A stretch of 24,174 nucleotides of DNA from JAEZKC01 sp046538945 (GCA_046538945.1 JBKHHW010000036.1:1-24174), one strand, 5' to 3'; positions 1 to 7,866 are shown, counted from the stretch's first letter. The notes: a model not told the origin generated them from the letters alone. Program-made: numbers and translations.

Positions 1-244
1 AAGTAATAGCGCCCGCCAGCAAACAGTGAATACGCAAAGCCGCCGGCCGAACCTGTCGAACCGATATACTTCACGCGTTTGCCCGGGAGCAGTGTTTTTG
101 CCGGAAGCTAAATGACTGAAAGGTGTTTCTGACGGAAATGCCCATAACCGCATGGATTAAGCAGATGAATTCGTTTATTTTAGACTACAATCGGGAAGTC
201 ACATGCCTTGTAAAGAATCTAGCAGAGAAGGATCGCAAATCATT

Positions 245-1309
245 ATGGAACGGATGAGAGGTGTTAATCTGGGCGGCTGGTTAAGCCAGATCGATGCTAT
301 AAAGGAAAAAGACCCGGAAAAGTTTCCCGGTATCGACGCACACATGGAGACCTTCATAAAGGAGGAGGATTTCGCCCTGATCAGAAACTGGGGATTCAAC
401 CATATCCGGGTTCCCGTGGATTCCTATCTGTTTTTCACCGAAGAGGAAAAACCTGTCGAACACCGTCTCAAGTGGCTGGACAAAGCTGTAACGGAAGCCC
501 GAAAGGCCCATCTCAGGCTGATCCTCGATCTGCACGAGTGCCCGGGTCACGATTTTGCCGAAACCACCAACATCCCCGTCCAGAAGCTCTTTTCCGATGA
601 AAGCTACGTCCGCAAAGCCCAAACCATCTGGTCGGTCCTCGCCGAACGGTACGGCTCTCACGACCATGTCCTTCTGGAGGTACTCAACGAACCCGTTGCA
701 CCCACCGCAGAAATCTGGAACGGGGTCAAGGACAAACTCTGCCGCACCATACGGCAATTCGCCCCGAAAAGCTGCATTGTGGTAGGCTCAAACATGTGGA
801 ACTGGCCCTCCACTTTCGACAGGCTTACGCCGGTTGAAGACGACCACGTCTTGTACAGCGTGCATTTCTACGAGCCGCTGCTCTTCACTCACCAGAACGC
901 CCCCTGGCTGCACGAACCGGAAACGAAAGTGCAGAGAGAGTACCCGGGGGACTACGAAGAGGGTTTCATACGCAAGTACGGGCTGGTGATGTCCCAGGGC
1001 AGGTGGGACCGCGGCCGCATAGAAAAGGAACTGGAGCCGGTGGATGCCTTCCGCAGGAAATACGGAGTGGAAATTATCTGCAACGAATTCGGGGTCTACA
1101 CCCCGGTGCCGCTCGAAAGCCAGCTGCGATGGTATGACGACCTGCTTTGGGTTCTGAAAAGTATGGGAATGGGCTTTTCCTACTGGAACTACAAAAACCT
1201 TGATTTCGGAATAATCTCCAGAGGGGAGAAGCTTCATGAAAAGCTGCCCCAGTATAATAATCCGGAAAGGATCAATCACCCGGTACTGTCCGTTCTGCAG
1301 AAATACTGA
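245..1309 (+). CDS. Glycoside hydrolase family 5 (cellulase-like) enzyme
   Basis: The protein is a (beta/alpha)8-barrel glycosidase of the GH5/cellulase superfamily, expected to hydrolyse beta-linked glucans or related glycosides with retention of configuration. Visible motifs, numbered from the chosen start, are RGVNLGGWL at the N-terminus, LNEP with the acid/base Glu at about 149, HFYEP, and CNEFGVY with the nucleophile Glu at about 281. SYWNYKNLDFG near the end is a typical late barrel motif. At about 354 residues it is a bare catalytic domain with no carbohydrate-binding module. No signal peptide is seen, so a cytoplasmic location acting on imported oligosaccharides is likely. The start is uncertain. 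An in-frame ATG at 203 lacks a good ribosome site, while ATG 245 has AAGGA at 228-232 (12 bases away) and fits the usual family N-terminus. Substrate cannot be read from sequence. Confidence 0.9.
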   Translation: MERMRGVNLGGWLSQIDAIKEKDPEKFPGIDAHMETFIKEEDFALIRNWGFNHIRVPVDSYLFFTEEEKPVEHRLKWLDKAVTEARKAHLRLILDLHECPGHDFAETTNIPVQKLFSDESYVRKAQTIWSVLAERYGSHDHVLLEVLNEPVAPTAEIWNGVKDKLCRTIRQFAPKSCIVVGSNMWNWPSTFDRLTPVEDDHVLYSVHFYEPLLFTHQNAPWLHEPETKVQREYPGDYEEGFIRKYGLVMSQGRWDRGRIEKELEPVDAFRRKYGVEIICNEFGVYTPVPLESQLRWYDDLLWVLKSMGMGFSYWNYKNLDFGIISRGEKLHEKLPQYNNPERINHPVLSVLQKY

Positions 1310-1453
1310 CCGGCACTGATGTAAAAGGAAACCGGCACGGAATCAGGAAATGCCGGAATCCGTTTTCAATTCGTGCTTCGATCTACAATATTCATAGGGG
1401 GAGTCCGTAACCAGTTGTTGCGTTCCTTTCGATTTATCGGGTAAAGAGAAGAA

Positions 1454-2506
1454 ATGTTGTCAGAACAGAAATCAGACACAGTCAGGCCGGACCTGATGAT
1501 CACCACCGAAGATGAGCTTCGTGCCTATTATAGCGATCTGCGCAACAGAAACGTGCGGGAGATTTCTCTAGACCTGGAGGGAGATCAGGGTTCTTTTCGC
1601 TACAAGTACTCCATTTCCATTTTCCAGTGCTTTGACGGGGAAAAATCGGCCGTTATCGACGTGCTTAAAATGGGCAACAACGGCACTCTGCGGGAACTTC
1701 TGACAGATGAAACAATCACCAAGGTCATGTTCTCCTGCCCCAATGACATCTTCATGACCCAGAATGTGCTGGGGTGCACGATCAGCCCCGTGAGAGACAT
1801 TGCCGTGGGACAGAAGTTGCTCGGGCTCCCCATAAACCTGTCCAATTACCTTGATATCGACAGAGAGAAGAAGGACTCCTTCCAGAGGGCCAACTGGCTC
1901 ACCCGCCCCATCAGACCGGAGCTTCTGGAGTATGCCATAAACGATGTCCTCAAGCTGCTTTCCATAGAACAGAAGATCGCGCGAGAGCTCAGGGAGAAGG
2001 AGCTGTACGAGGAGTACGTGGATGCCACCCGCTCTGTGAGCGGCAAAGACTTCAGGGTAAACCAGCACAAACTGTACATGGCCAAGTTTCCCGGCTATTC
2101 AAGAATGAGACCGGAAAAGAAAATTCTTGCCGCCCGCGTGTGGATTTTCAGAGAACTGCTCGGTCAGAAACTGAACTGCCCCGTAGGCTACGTGCTGTCG
2201 AAAAAACGGATGGCCCGGATCATAGACCAGACCCGCGAATCGGTTGTGAAAGAGCTTGAAAGCGAACTAAACAGCACAAGAAGACAATCGAAGAAAATCT
2301 GTATGGAGACCATACGGATGCTGTTTGAAAAGGCCTCCAGATCCCCCCATCTGCCCCGTCCCAAACCGGTCAGGTCCAAAAGAAAAGCACTGCGGGATCA
2401 GAACCGGTCTGTTATGCCGCAAACGGAAACTCATAATGTCACTTCCTCAGAAAAAGCCCCATCAGAAGAATGTCATCGTAGCGACCGTGCAGCTTCCGCG
2501 CCCTGA
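1454..2506 (+). CDS. RNase D-like 3'-5' exonuclease (DEDDy family) with HRDC-like domain
   Basis: This is a DEDDy 3'-5' exonuclease similar to ribonuclease D, which trims 3' ends of tRNA precursors and other structured RNAs using two metal ions. The catalytic set is visible: Exo I SLDLEGD (D40, E42), Exo II CPNDIF (D98) and Exo III YAINDVLKL (Y160, D164). The stretch KKDSFQRANWLTRPI matches the usual RNase D region before Exo III. Residues about 215-260, containing ARVWIFRELLGQKLNCPVGY, resemble an HRDC nucleic-acid-binding domain. The last 60 residues are basic and low in complexity. The length (350 aa) is normal for the family. The start ATG has a purine-rich AGAGAAGAA just upstream. The 3' end overlaps the convergent acetyltransferase gene by 68 bp. 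Confidence 0.85.
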   Translation: MLSEQKSDTVRPDLMITTEDELRAYYSDLRNRNVREISLDLEGDQGSFRYKYSISIFQCFDGEKSAVIDVLKMGNNGTLRELLTDETITKVMFSCPNDIFMTQNVLGCTISPVRDIAVGQKLLGLPINLSNYLDIDREKKDSFQRANWLTRPIRPELLEYAINDVLKLLSIEQKIARELREKELYEEYVDATRSVSGKDFRVNQHKLYMAKFPGYSRMRPEKKILAARVWIFRELLGQKLNCPVGYVLSKKRMARIIDQTRESVVKELESELNSTRRQSKKICMETIRMLFEKASRSPHLPRPKPVRSKRKALRDQNRSVMPQTETHNVTSSEKAPSEECHRSDRAASAP

Positions 2507-2942
2507 CTCTTTTACCCTCCGTTTCGAAACCGAAACGGGCGTACAGACGGACTGCGGCTCTGTTGGAGGCAAACACCTCCAGCTCCACCTTCTCCAGACC
2601 ATACCGGGCCGCCTCCTTGAGAGTCCTGTCCAGAAGCCCCGTCCCGATCCCTCCTGAGCGGTACTTTTCCACAACTCCCATTCCCAGTACTCCGACGTGC
2701 CGCATGCCTTCCGCTGTTTTGGGGATCACATCACACCACCCTATCACCTCGCTGCCCCTCAAGGCGAAAAACTGGGGATATCGGTTTTCAACGATCATTT
2801 TCAGAAAAGACTCGGTCTGCTCGAGAGCAAACCCCTCCGTGGCAGCCAGATATTTCTTCTCCCTGGCAACCCTGTCCACCGCCCCGTTGTAGGATCGGAC
2901 GTATCTCATCTCGCTCTGCACTATCCGATAATCACACTCCAT
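2439..2942 (-). CDS. GNAT-family N-acetyltransferase
   Basis: This is an acetyl-CoA-dependent N-acetyltransferase of the GNAT fold; its substrate is unknown. The acetyl-CoA pyrophosphate-binding motif RxxGxG is seen as RSGGIG (residues 95-100). It is followed by GTGLLDRTLKEAARYGLEKVELEVFASNRAAVRLY and a final ARFGF, the classic GNAT motif A/B order. Start choice: the frame stays open upstream to 3092, but ATG 2942 has GGAGG four bases before it, and the extra upstream residues do not look like part of the family. The protein is then about 167 aa, normal for a single GNAT domain. Its 3' end runs 68 bp into the RNase D-like gene on the other strand, so there is no room for a terminator between them. 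Confidence 0.85.
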   Translation of the reverse strand: MECDYRIVQSEMRYVRSYNGAVDRVAREKKYLAATEGFALEQTESFLKMIVENRYPQFFALRGSEVIGWCDVIPKTAEGMRHVGVLGMGVVEKYRSGGIGTGLLDRTLKEAARYGLEKVELEVFASNRAAVRLYARFGFETEGKRVRARKLHGRYDDILLMGLFLRK

Positions 2943-3259
2943 CACACCTCCATTTGCTTTTCCCGGTTGACCCGAAATCACCCGATGAGTTTCATTCAGC
3001 GCATCCTGAACTATCTGCTCTTTTTCTCCCGAGCGCATTCGCCTCGAAAAGACGTCATACAAGATGAAACGGATGGAAATGTTTACAGACAAAGTAAACC
3101 TGCTCCTATGTTTCAGAAGATGAATTTAATTTATATTGTTACCGAAACGTATGCTGTTCTTCTTGGAAAAAGTGTTCGGAAACTGGCAGAATTCACCTGT
3201 AGAGTGTTATTTTATTGCGCTGCACACAGGTATAAGAGGTTTAAAAGAGAGGAAGACAT
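2943..3259. other. Divergent intergenic region between acetyltransferase and DUF1573 genes
   Basis: This stretch of about 317 bases separates two divergently read genes and must hold both promoters. It contains the GGAGG ribosome site of the acetyltransferase at its left end and AGAGG just before the DUF1573 start at its right end. An AT-rich island lies at about 3110-3150. No -35/-10 pair, sigma-54 site or hairpin was convincing enough to call, and no small gene is supported. Confidence 0.5.
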
Positions 3260-3973
3260 ATGATCTCAAGAGTTGCATCGGCACTGCTGGCCGCAGGATT
3301 TGCCATCTCCTGCCTGGCCACCCCCAAAATCGAAGTGGACAACGCCACCTACGACTGCGGAAGTGTGAAAGAGGCAAAGAAATCCGAATCAGTCAAAGCC
3401 AGATTCAAACTGACCAACACCGGGACCTCCCCTCTGAAAATTGAAAAGGTGAGAGTGAGCTGCGGCTGCACAGTGGTGAAGTTCGATTCCACTATAGCTC
3501 CCGGCAAAAGCAGCGTGATCGAGCCGGTTGTCGATATCAGAGGTTTCAGAAGCGGCCCCATGTCAAAAACCGTCACTATTATGTCGAATGCCGAAAACAG
3601 CCCTTCACTGATGCTGAAAATCAATGCCAGAATCGTTCCGGTGATAGACATTTCCGAAACCTACATCATCTTTAAACCGGACAGTCCCAAAACGCTCTAT
3701 GTTTCCACTCAGAAAGATGATCTCAATGTGAAAAAGGTGGAATTTGTTCCCAATGCGGCCAAAGGCGCGGACTGGAAATCAAATGTGCCGCTGAAAGTGG
3801 ATTACGAGTTCGTTTCTCTTGACAGCACCCGCGCGGATGACCAGTTCAGGGTGTACAGGCTTGACCTTCAGCCTCTCAGCTCTGATGGAGTGGTCTTCGG
3901 GAATTTCAAAATCAGCACCAACCACAAGGAGAAGCCGGATGTGGTTCTGAGAGGGAGACTGGGACAGCCATAA
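3260..3973 (+). CDS. Secreted DUF1573-family protein
   Basis: The protein belongs to the DUF1573 family of Ig-like (ASPM/SPD-2/Hydin-type) secreted proteins, whose role is unknown. An N-terminal hydrophobic export signal covers about residues 3-20. AISC at 15-18 is only a weak lipobox, so either a lipoprotein or an ordinary secreted protein is possible. The hallmark follows: a conserved N-terminal strand with YDCGSV (31-36), FKLTNTGTSPLKI, then SCGCT (67-71) and APGKS (80-84). The last ~110 residues are less recognisable and may form a second beta domain. The ATG at 3260 is preceded by AGAGG with a spacing of about seven bases. It appears to be a single-gene unit, with its own upstream region and an intrinsic terminator starting 27 bases after the stop. 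Confidence 0.8.
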   Translation: MISRVASALLAAGFAISCLATPKIEVDNATYDCGSVKEAKKSESVKARFKLTNTGTSPLKIEKVRVSCGCTVVKFDSTIAPGKSSVIEPVVDIRGFRSGPMSKTVTIMSNAENSPSLMLKINARIVPVIDISETYIIFKPDSPKTLYVSTQKDDLNVKKVEFVPNAAKGADWKSNVPLKVDYEFVSLDSTRADDQFRVYRLDLQPLSSDGVVFGNFKISTNHKEKPDVVLRGRLGQP

Positions 3974-4000
3974 CAGTCCTGCCGCCGAAATAATGAACGG

Positions 4001-4033
4001 GGCCCGGAGATGAACAATGTCCGGGCCTTTTTT
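4001..4033 (+). terminator. Rho-independent terminator after the DUF1573 gene
   Basis: An 8-bp perfect GC-rich stem, GGCCCGGA at 4001-4008 and TCCGGGCC at 4020-4027, has an 11-base loop and is followed at once by six T (4028-4033). This is a textbook intrinsic terminator on the plus strand, 27 bases after the DUF1573 stop codon. Confidence 0.93.
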
Positions 4034-4058
4034 GTCCTCTCACTGCACGTTCTCCCTC

Positions 4059-4074
4059 AGGCATTCTTCTTGCT
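4059..4074 (+). promoter_or_regulatory. Possible sigma-54 promoter for the PAC2 gene
   Basis: The sequence AGGCATTCTTCTTGCT compares with the consensus TGGCACG-N4-TTGCW. GGCA and TTGCT match, and the invariant GG (4060-4061) and GC (4072-4073) are separated by exactly 10 bases; the CG after GGCA is replaced by TT. It lies between the terminator and the PAC2 start, predicting initiation near 4085 and a leader of about 40 bases. It is the weakest of the sigma-54-like sites reported in this window. Confidence 0.35.
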
Positions 4075-4124
4075 GTACTGAAACGGGATACCTGTACTGG
4101 AAATATCAACCGGGGGAGTTTCTG

Positions 4125-4943
4125 ATGGCGGATCAAGACATCCTGGATTCCACGCTGCCGCCGCTTGAAAACGGGCAGCTGCTGCTGGGGTTCGGCGGAA
4201 ACCTCAACGAGGGCGAGATTTCCGACGGAACGGTGAACTACCTCATCGACACCCTGGGTGCGGTTCCCGCGGGACGGATCGATGCCGATGATCTCTATAT
4301 CATCAGTTCGCAAGACCGCAAGGCCTGCATTTCTCCCACCTGTTCGGTGGAAAAGGGGATGATCCAGGAATTTTCCTTTGTCCAGAACGAGTTTTACCAC
4401 GTCCCCGATTCAAACCTGGTGTTCTTTCTGGGCAGGGAGCCCAATATGAAATGGGAAAAGTATGCTCAGGCGATTTTCTCCTTCTGCAGACAGAACAACA
4501 TTACCAGGGTTTTCTCTCTGGGCAGCCTCAGGGGACATGCCCCTCACACCCGGGAACCCAAGATCCACTTCATTGCTTCGGACGGGCCGCTGCGTGACCA
4601 GCTTCTGGAGATGGGCATACATGCTACCGACTACGACGGCCCCGCAAGCATAGTCACCTATCTCACTCACCGGGCCCGTTCCGAGAGAATCGCCATGGCG
4701 GCTCTCTTCGCGGAGATCCCCGCCTATATAGAAGGCTACAACCCCCGGGGAGTGGAAACCGCGGTAAGACTGGCAGGAAGGCTTCTGGATGTCAAGGTGG
4801 AAGTTGACGTGCTTCAGGACATCTGCAGAACCTACGACAAGCGGCTGGAGGAGCTGATCCACAGCCAGCCGGAGCTGGAGGAGAAGATCCGCGAGCTTGA
4901 GCGGGATTACGACGAGAAGGCGTTCGAGAAGGAATTCCTCTGA
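4125..4943 (+). CDS. PAC2-family (proteasome assembly chaperone 2-like) protein
   Basis: The protein belongs to the PAC2/COG2047-type family. These are bacterial and archaeal homologues of the eukaryotic proteasome assembly chaperone 2, often found in organisms without a clear proteasome link; the bacterial role is not established. Supporting segments are LLLGFGGNLNEGEISDGTVNYL (read as the first strand and helix, residues 19-40), LVFFLGREPNMKW, ITRVFSLGSLRGHAPHT, the Y-x-GPASIVTYL stretch, and AALFAEIPAYIEGYNPRGVE, the well-conserved IPxYIxGxNP region. A charged C-terminal helix rich in Glu and Arg (about 245-272) may form a coiled coil. ATG 4125 has GGGGGAG at 4112-4118. The frame stays open upstream to 4017, but that extension crosses the terminator. 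Length is 272 aa, normal for the family. Confidence 0.85.
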   Translation: MADQDILDSTLPPLENGQLLLGFGGNLNEGEISDGTVNYLIDTLGAVPAGRIDADDLYIISSQDRKACISPTCSVEKGMIQEFSFVQNEFYHVPDSNLVFFLGREPNMKWEKYAQAIFSFCRQNNITRVFSLGSLRGHAPHTREPKIHFIASDGPLRDQLLEMGIHATDYDGPASIVTYLTHRARSERIAMAALFAEIPAYIEGYNPRGVETAVRLAGRLLDVKVEVDVLQDICRTYDKRLEELIHSQPELEEKIRELERDYDEKAFEKEFL

Positions 4944-4975
4944 AAAGACAGTTACCGCTCAACCCCGACAAGGAT

Positions 4976-5305
4976 CTACTTCTGGCTGTACTCCAGGGCC
5001 TCGTCGCGTGCATGGACATCACAGTACAGAAGATTTATCTCCTTCTGGGTGGGAGCCCGGTAGCGATCGGCCTCTTCAAGATCCCCGGACGAGGCACCGG
5101 ATTCAAGGGCCGCTCTGTATTTCTCGCTGTAGAAATCCTCAATAGAGCCGTACACCGCTTCACCATTGAAACGCATGGACAGAAGAGTGGTGATCTCGCC
5201 TCCGGTCAGGGGCCTTTTCCGAGCCTCTTCCCGCTTCTTCTCAAGCCTGCTGAACTGTTTGGGATACCATTGACGGACTGTGCTGTTTTTCGTGCTCTCA
5301 TCCAT
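4976..5305 (-). CDS. Small uncharacterised cytoplasmic protein
   Basis: I do not recognise a family. The product is 109 aa, hydrophilic and helix-prone, rich in Glu, Lys and Arg. It has no membrane segment or export signal and a Tyr/Glu-rich C-terminal half. It is believable as a gene for three reasons. AAAGGA is placed eight bases before ATG 5305. A good sigma-70-type promoter lies directly upstream on the same strand. It fills the space between the PAC2 stop and the next control region with only 32 bases to spare. No partner in the window suggests a function. Confidence 0.65.
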   Translation of the reverse strand: MDESTKNSTVRQWYPKQFSRLEKKREEARKRPLTGGEITTLLSMRFNGEAVYGSIEDFYSEKYRAALESGASSGDLEEADRYRAPTQKEINLLYCDVHARDEALEYSQK

Positions 5306-5346
5306 GTTTCAATTCCTTTACTCTGTTCGTGATTTCTAGAAATTAT

Positions 5347-5375
5347 AATATAGACCTTCGGCTTCGATTTTTCAA
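5347..5375 (-). promoter_or_regulatory. Sigma-70-type promoter for the small unknown gene
   Basis: Read on the minus strand, TTGAAA (5375-5370) and TATATT (5352-5347) are separated by exactly 17 bases. Each hexamer differs from consensus at one position. It sits about 40 bases before the ATG of the small gene starting at 5305, in an AT-rich pocket of otherwise GC-rich sequence. Confidence 0.6.
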
Positions 5376-5405
5376 GCGGCCAAGCCCTCTTGCCCCCGGA
5401 CGGCT

Positions 5406-5427
5406 CCGGTTTATATATTGAAACCGG
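5406..5427. repeat. Perfect 7-bp inverted repeat upstream of the glycosyltransferase fusion
   Basis: CCGGTTT (5406-5412) and AAACCGG (5421-5427) form a perfect dyad around an 8-base AT-rich centre. It is followed by more CCGG-rich sequence up to 5444. It has no T-run for a terminator. It could be a regulator-binding dyad between the divergent small gene and the glycosyltransferase fusion; no regulator is identified. Confidence 0.4.
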
Positions 5428-5571
5428 GGCCGGCACCGGTCCGGACCTCCCTTCCCGATTCTTCCGGATAAAGCAGTGTCGGCCCAGGGCCCATTGCCCG
5501 GAAATCAAAAGGGAATCTCGCCTGAAGGAACATCCTGTTTTCCAAACAAACCAAACGTGCCCGGAGTCATT

Positions 5572-7269
5572 TTGGCAACTCAGACCCGAAAACTGGCTTT
5601 TATCGGCAACTATGCCCCCCGCAGCTGCAGCCTTGGGGCATTCAGCGCCGCTCTGCTTTCACACCTAACGCAGAAAAGCGGATTGGAGGCATTTGCGGTG
5701 GCGGTAAGCGACAGGTGCAATCACTACAGATACCCCGGGGAGGTCAGATTCGTTCTTGAGCAAAAGGAGCTGCCCTCCTATATACGTGCAGCCGAATTCA
5801 TAAACCTGGCCCAAACGGATCTGGTGTGGCTCCAGTACGACCGCCTGATGTACGGCGGCAGATCCGGAAGCCACATACTTTCCCTGCTCAGAGAGCTTAA
5901 AGCCCCTGTGGTCACGACACTTCACACCGTGACTGCTGACCTTCCACCCCGGGAACGGAGTGTCATAAACGAGATTCTCCGTTTATCAAGCAGAATCGTG
6001 GCAACCTCTTCAGAGGATAAAGAACTGCTGATCCGCACTCTTTCCGTACCTCCCGAAAGGGTGGATCTGATACCGCACGGAACCCCTCAAGGGTCCGGCA
6101 GGGATTCAGCTCTGTGGCCCCTCACGGCGCAACTCTACCTTAAGGCGTTCAGAGAGGCTCGCAGGGGCAAAAAGATGATGAGCAGAAAGGGAAGGCATAC
6201 CCGGCCCCGCCGCCCCGGCCTTCCCCCGATCCGTTTCGGGCATCTGTCCTCCATGACCGATTCCACCGGAGTGTTCCAGCATGCCAAATACACCGTTCCC
6301 AACTTCGGGGAGGGGTACTGCACCGATGACAACGCCCGGGCACTCATATTCGCCGTCCTTGCCGGGGAGCTGGGGCTGGATTGCGCCCAAGTCGGGCGCA
6401 TAGCCAAAACGAGTCTTGCCTTCCTGAACCACGCCTTGAACCGTCAGACCGGACGCTTCCGCAATTTCATGAGTTTCACCCGGGAGTGGCTTGAGGAGCA
6501 GGGAAGCGAAGACAGCCACGGAAGAGCCCTCTGGGCTCTGGGGACCGCCATCGGGCACTCCCGCTTTGAAGGCATCCGGATGCTTGCGGGGCAGCTTATG
6601 GAGGGGGGCCTGGAGACGGCGGAGCATTTCAGTTCACCCCGGGCATGGGCGTTTACGCTTCTGGGAATAAACGAATATCTGGACCGGCTGGGCGGAGACC
6701 GGAAGGCGGCTGCAGTATGCGCAAGCCTTGCGGAGCGGCTATTGGATCTGTACAGAACAGGTGCCGGGGATGACTGGCCCTGGTTTGAGCCGGTCTGCAC
6801 CTACGACAACGCAAAACTACCCCATGCGCTCATAGTGTACGGCAGTCGGATGAACAGCAGAGAGGCGCTGAAGTGCGGTCTGGAGGCGCTCGGGTGGCTG
6901 GTCCGGGTGCAGAGTGCGGATGAGGGGTATTTCCGCCCGATCGGCTGCAACGGATGGTACCCCAGAGGGGGTGAATGTGCCTTTTTCGACCAGCAGCCCC
7001 TTGAGGCGCATTCGGTGGCGTCGGCCTGCATAGAGGCATTCAGGGTCACAGGGGAACGGTGCTGGATGGAGAAAGCTGCAATGGCCTTCGAGTGGTTTCT
7101 GGGCAGAAATGAACTGGGGGTGGAGGTGTGCGACACTGAAAGCGGGGGCTGCCGGGATGCGCTGCATGCTGAGCGCCTCAATGAAAACCAGGGGGCGGAA
7201 TCCACGCTTGCCTATCTGTTGTGCCTTGCGGAGATGCACCGTATCATGCGCGCAGCGCCGGAGCGCTGA
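5572..7269 (+). CDS. Glycosyltransferase-4 N-lobe fused to alpha/alpha-toroid domain (internally shortened)
   Basis: The N-terminal 175 residues are the first Rossmann lobe of a GT-B (GT4-like) glycosyltransferase: LAFIGNYAPRSCSLGAF, then VVTTLHTV, IVATSSEDKELL and LIPHG (IPHG at 167-170). From about 221 to the end lies a helical domain with HLSSMTDSTGVFQHAKYTVPNFGEGYCTDDNARAL, EDSHGRALWALG and PWFEPVCTYDNAKLPHAL. This arrangement is familiar from glycosyltransferases with a C-terminal six-hairpin (alpha/alpha) domain in polysaccharide-metabolism loci. Odd point: only about 12 residues separate IPHG from the WPLTAQLYLKAF helix that normally closes the GT-B fold, so the donor-sugar-binding lobe seems to be missing. 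Start choice: GTG 5476 would add 32 residues, but TTG 5572 has CGGAG five bases upstream and fits the family start. Function is probably altered or lost for sugar transfer; the toroid domain may still act alone. Confidence 0.8.
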   Translation: MATQTRKLAFIGNYAPRSCSLGAFSAALLSHLTQKSGLEAFAVAVSDRCNHYRYPGEVRFVLEQKELPSYIRAAEFINLAQTDLVWLQYDRLMYGGRSGSHILSLLRELKAPVVTTLHTVTADLPPRERSVINEILRLSSRIVATSSEDKELLIRTLSVPPERVDLIPHGTPQGSGRDSALWPLTAQLYLKAFREARRGKKMMSRKGRHTRPRRPGLPPIRFGHLSSMTDSTGVFQHAKYTVPNFGEGYCTDDNARALIFAVLAGELGLDCAQVGRIAKTSLAFLNHALNRQTGRFRNFMSFTREWLEEQGSEDSHGRALWALGTAIGHSRFEGIRMLAGQLMEGGLETAEHFSSPRAWAFTLLGINEYLDRLGGDRKAAAVCASLAERLLDLYRTGAGDDWPWFEPVCTYDNAKLPHALIVYGSRMNSREALKCGLEALGWLVRVQSADEGYFRPIGCNGWYPRGGECAFFDQQPLEAHSVASACIEAFRVTGERCWMEKAAMAFEWFLGRNELGVEVCDTESGGCRDALHAERLNENQGAESTLAYLLCLAEMHRIMRAAPER

Positions 7270-7287
7270 AGTTATATGCAGAGGCGT

Positions 7288-7707
7288 CTACATGAAATAA
7301 AGGTTCTCCATGATTTTCTTTATTATCAGGGGGGAGAGGGGTTTTCTGAAAACGTAGTCCACATCGGCCGCTCTGGCCTTCTCGGTGAGAGAGGCGTTTT
7401 CGGATCCGGTCCACAGGATGATTTTGACCCCGGGGTATTTGGATTTGGCGTAGATGGCGATTTCGATACCGGCATCGCTGACCACTTCGCTGAATCCCAG
7501 GTCGGTGAGGATGAGGTTGTAGCGGTTGGAGTCGATGCACTCCTTTGCTTCTTCCAGAGACTCGGAGGTGTCAACCTTCACCAGTGCTGAATTGAACAGT
7601 TTTTTGAGAGCGAAGAGGACCGAGGTGTCATCATCGATGACCAGCAGTCGTTTGAGTCCGGAGTCCGTTTCGCACAGAGCGGCGCTTTTGTTTACGGGAG
7701 CAGTCAA
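7288..7707 (-). CDS. Single-domain response regulator (CheY-like receiver)
   Basis: The product is a stand-alone receiver domain of 139 aa with no output domain, so it would signal through protein contacts rather than by binding DNA itself. The receiver residues are complete: the acidic pocket in VIDDD (D25-D27), phospho-acceptor D69 in LILTDLGFSE, the switch Thr T100 in LWTGSE, and K122 in FRKPLSP. The frame is open much further upstream (to 7896), but TTG 7707 is preceded by AGGAGGT at a spacing of about four, and the earlier residues are non-conserved. A sigma-54-type promoter lies about 80 bases upstream on the same strand. The gene is divergent from the exopolysaccharide operon and shares its control region, suggesting a linked role. 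Confidence 0.87.
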   Translation of the reverse strand: MTAPVNKSAALCETDSGLKRLLVIDDDTSVLFALKKLFNSALVKVDTSESLEEAKECIDSNRYNLILTDLGFSEVVSDAGIEIAIYAKSKYPGVKIILWTGSENASLTEKARAADVDYVFRKPLSPLIIKKIMENLYFM

Positions 7708-7758
7708 ACGTACCTCCTCTCGCCGAGTGAGGGTGTTTCGGTAAAAAGCCGTTTTTTG

Positions 7759-7773
7759 AGCGCTTAAGGCGCT
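7759..7773 (-). promoter_or_regulatory. Hairpin at the predicted 5' end of the response-regulator transcript
   Basis: AGCGC and GCGCT form a perfect 5-bp stem with a 5-base loop (TTAAG on the plus strand), flanked by T-runs on the plus strand. If the adjacent sigma-54 promoter is real, transcription starts near 7775 and this hairpin is the first thing in the RNA. A weak terminator for plus-strand read-through is the alternative, but no plus-strand gene ends nearby. Confidence 0.35.
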
Positions 7774-7785
7774 GTTTTTACAAAA

Positions 7786-7801
7786 AGCAATTATCGTGCC
7801 C
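7786..7801 (-). promoter_or_regulatory. Sigma-54 promoter for the response regulator
   Basis: Minus-strand sequence GGGCACGATAATTGCT matches TGGCACG-N4-TTGCW at every position but the first. GG (7800-7799) and GC (7788-7787) are separated by exactly 10 bases. The predicted start is near 7775, about 68 bases before the TTG codon at 7707. It points away from the exopolysaccharide promoter at 8063-8078. Confidence 0.75.
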
Positions 7802-7819
7802 GCACGGCGCCGGGGAGGG

Positions 7820-7866
7820 ATCCGGAAAAGGGGACGCGCAAAGGAGACTGCCATCCGAAAAGGGAC
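7820..7866. promoter_or_regulatory. Direct repeats in the control region between two divergent sigma-54 promoters
   Basis: ATCCGGAAAAGGGGAC (7820-7835) recurs as ATCCGAAAAGGGAC (7853-7866). The start-to-start offset is 33 bases, about three helical turns. They lie between the promoters at 7786-7801 and 8063-8078, about 200 bases from the latter, a usual distance for activator sites. The rest of 7802-8060 holds two small dyads, ACTGA-N4-TCAGT and ACAAT-N2-ATTGT near 7976-8023, and no supported gene. That these bind the activator is inference. Confidence 0.35.

Noticed and set aside
1..202. Short open frames at the left edge, including a plus frame ending at TGA 112-114 and a Gly-rich minus frame
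   Set aside because: No ribosome site, start or recognisable motif; too short at the window edge to call a partial gene on either strand.
1332..1356. CCGGCA/TGCCGG hairpin after the GH5 gene as a terminator
   Set aside because: Only 6 bp with a 13-base loop and a delayed, broken T-run; not convincing.
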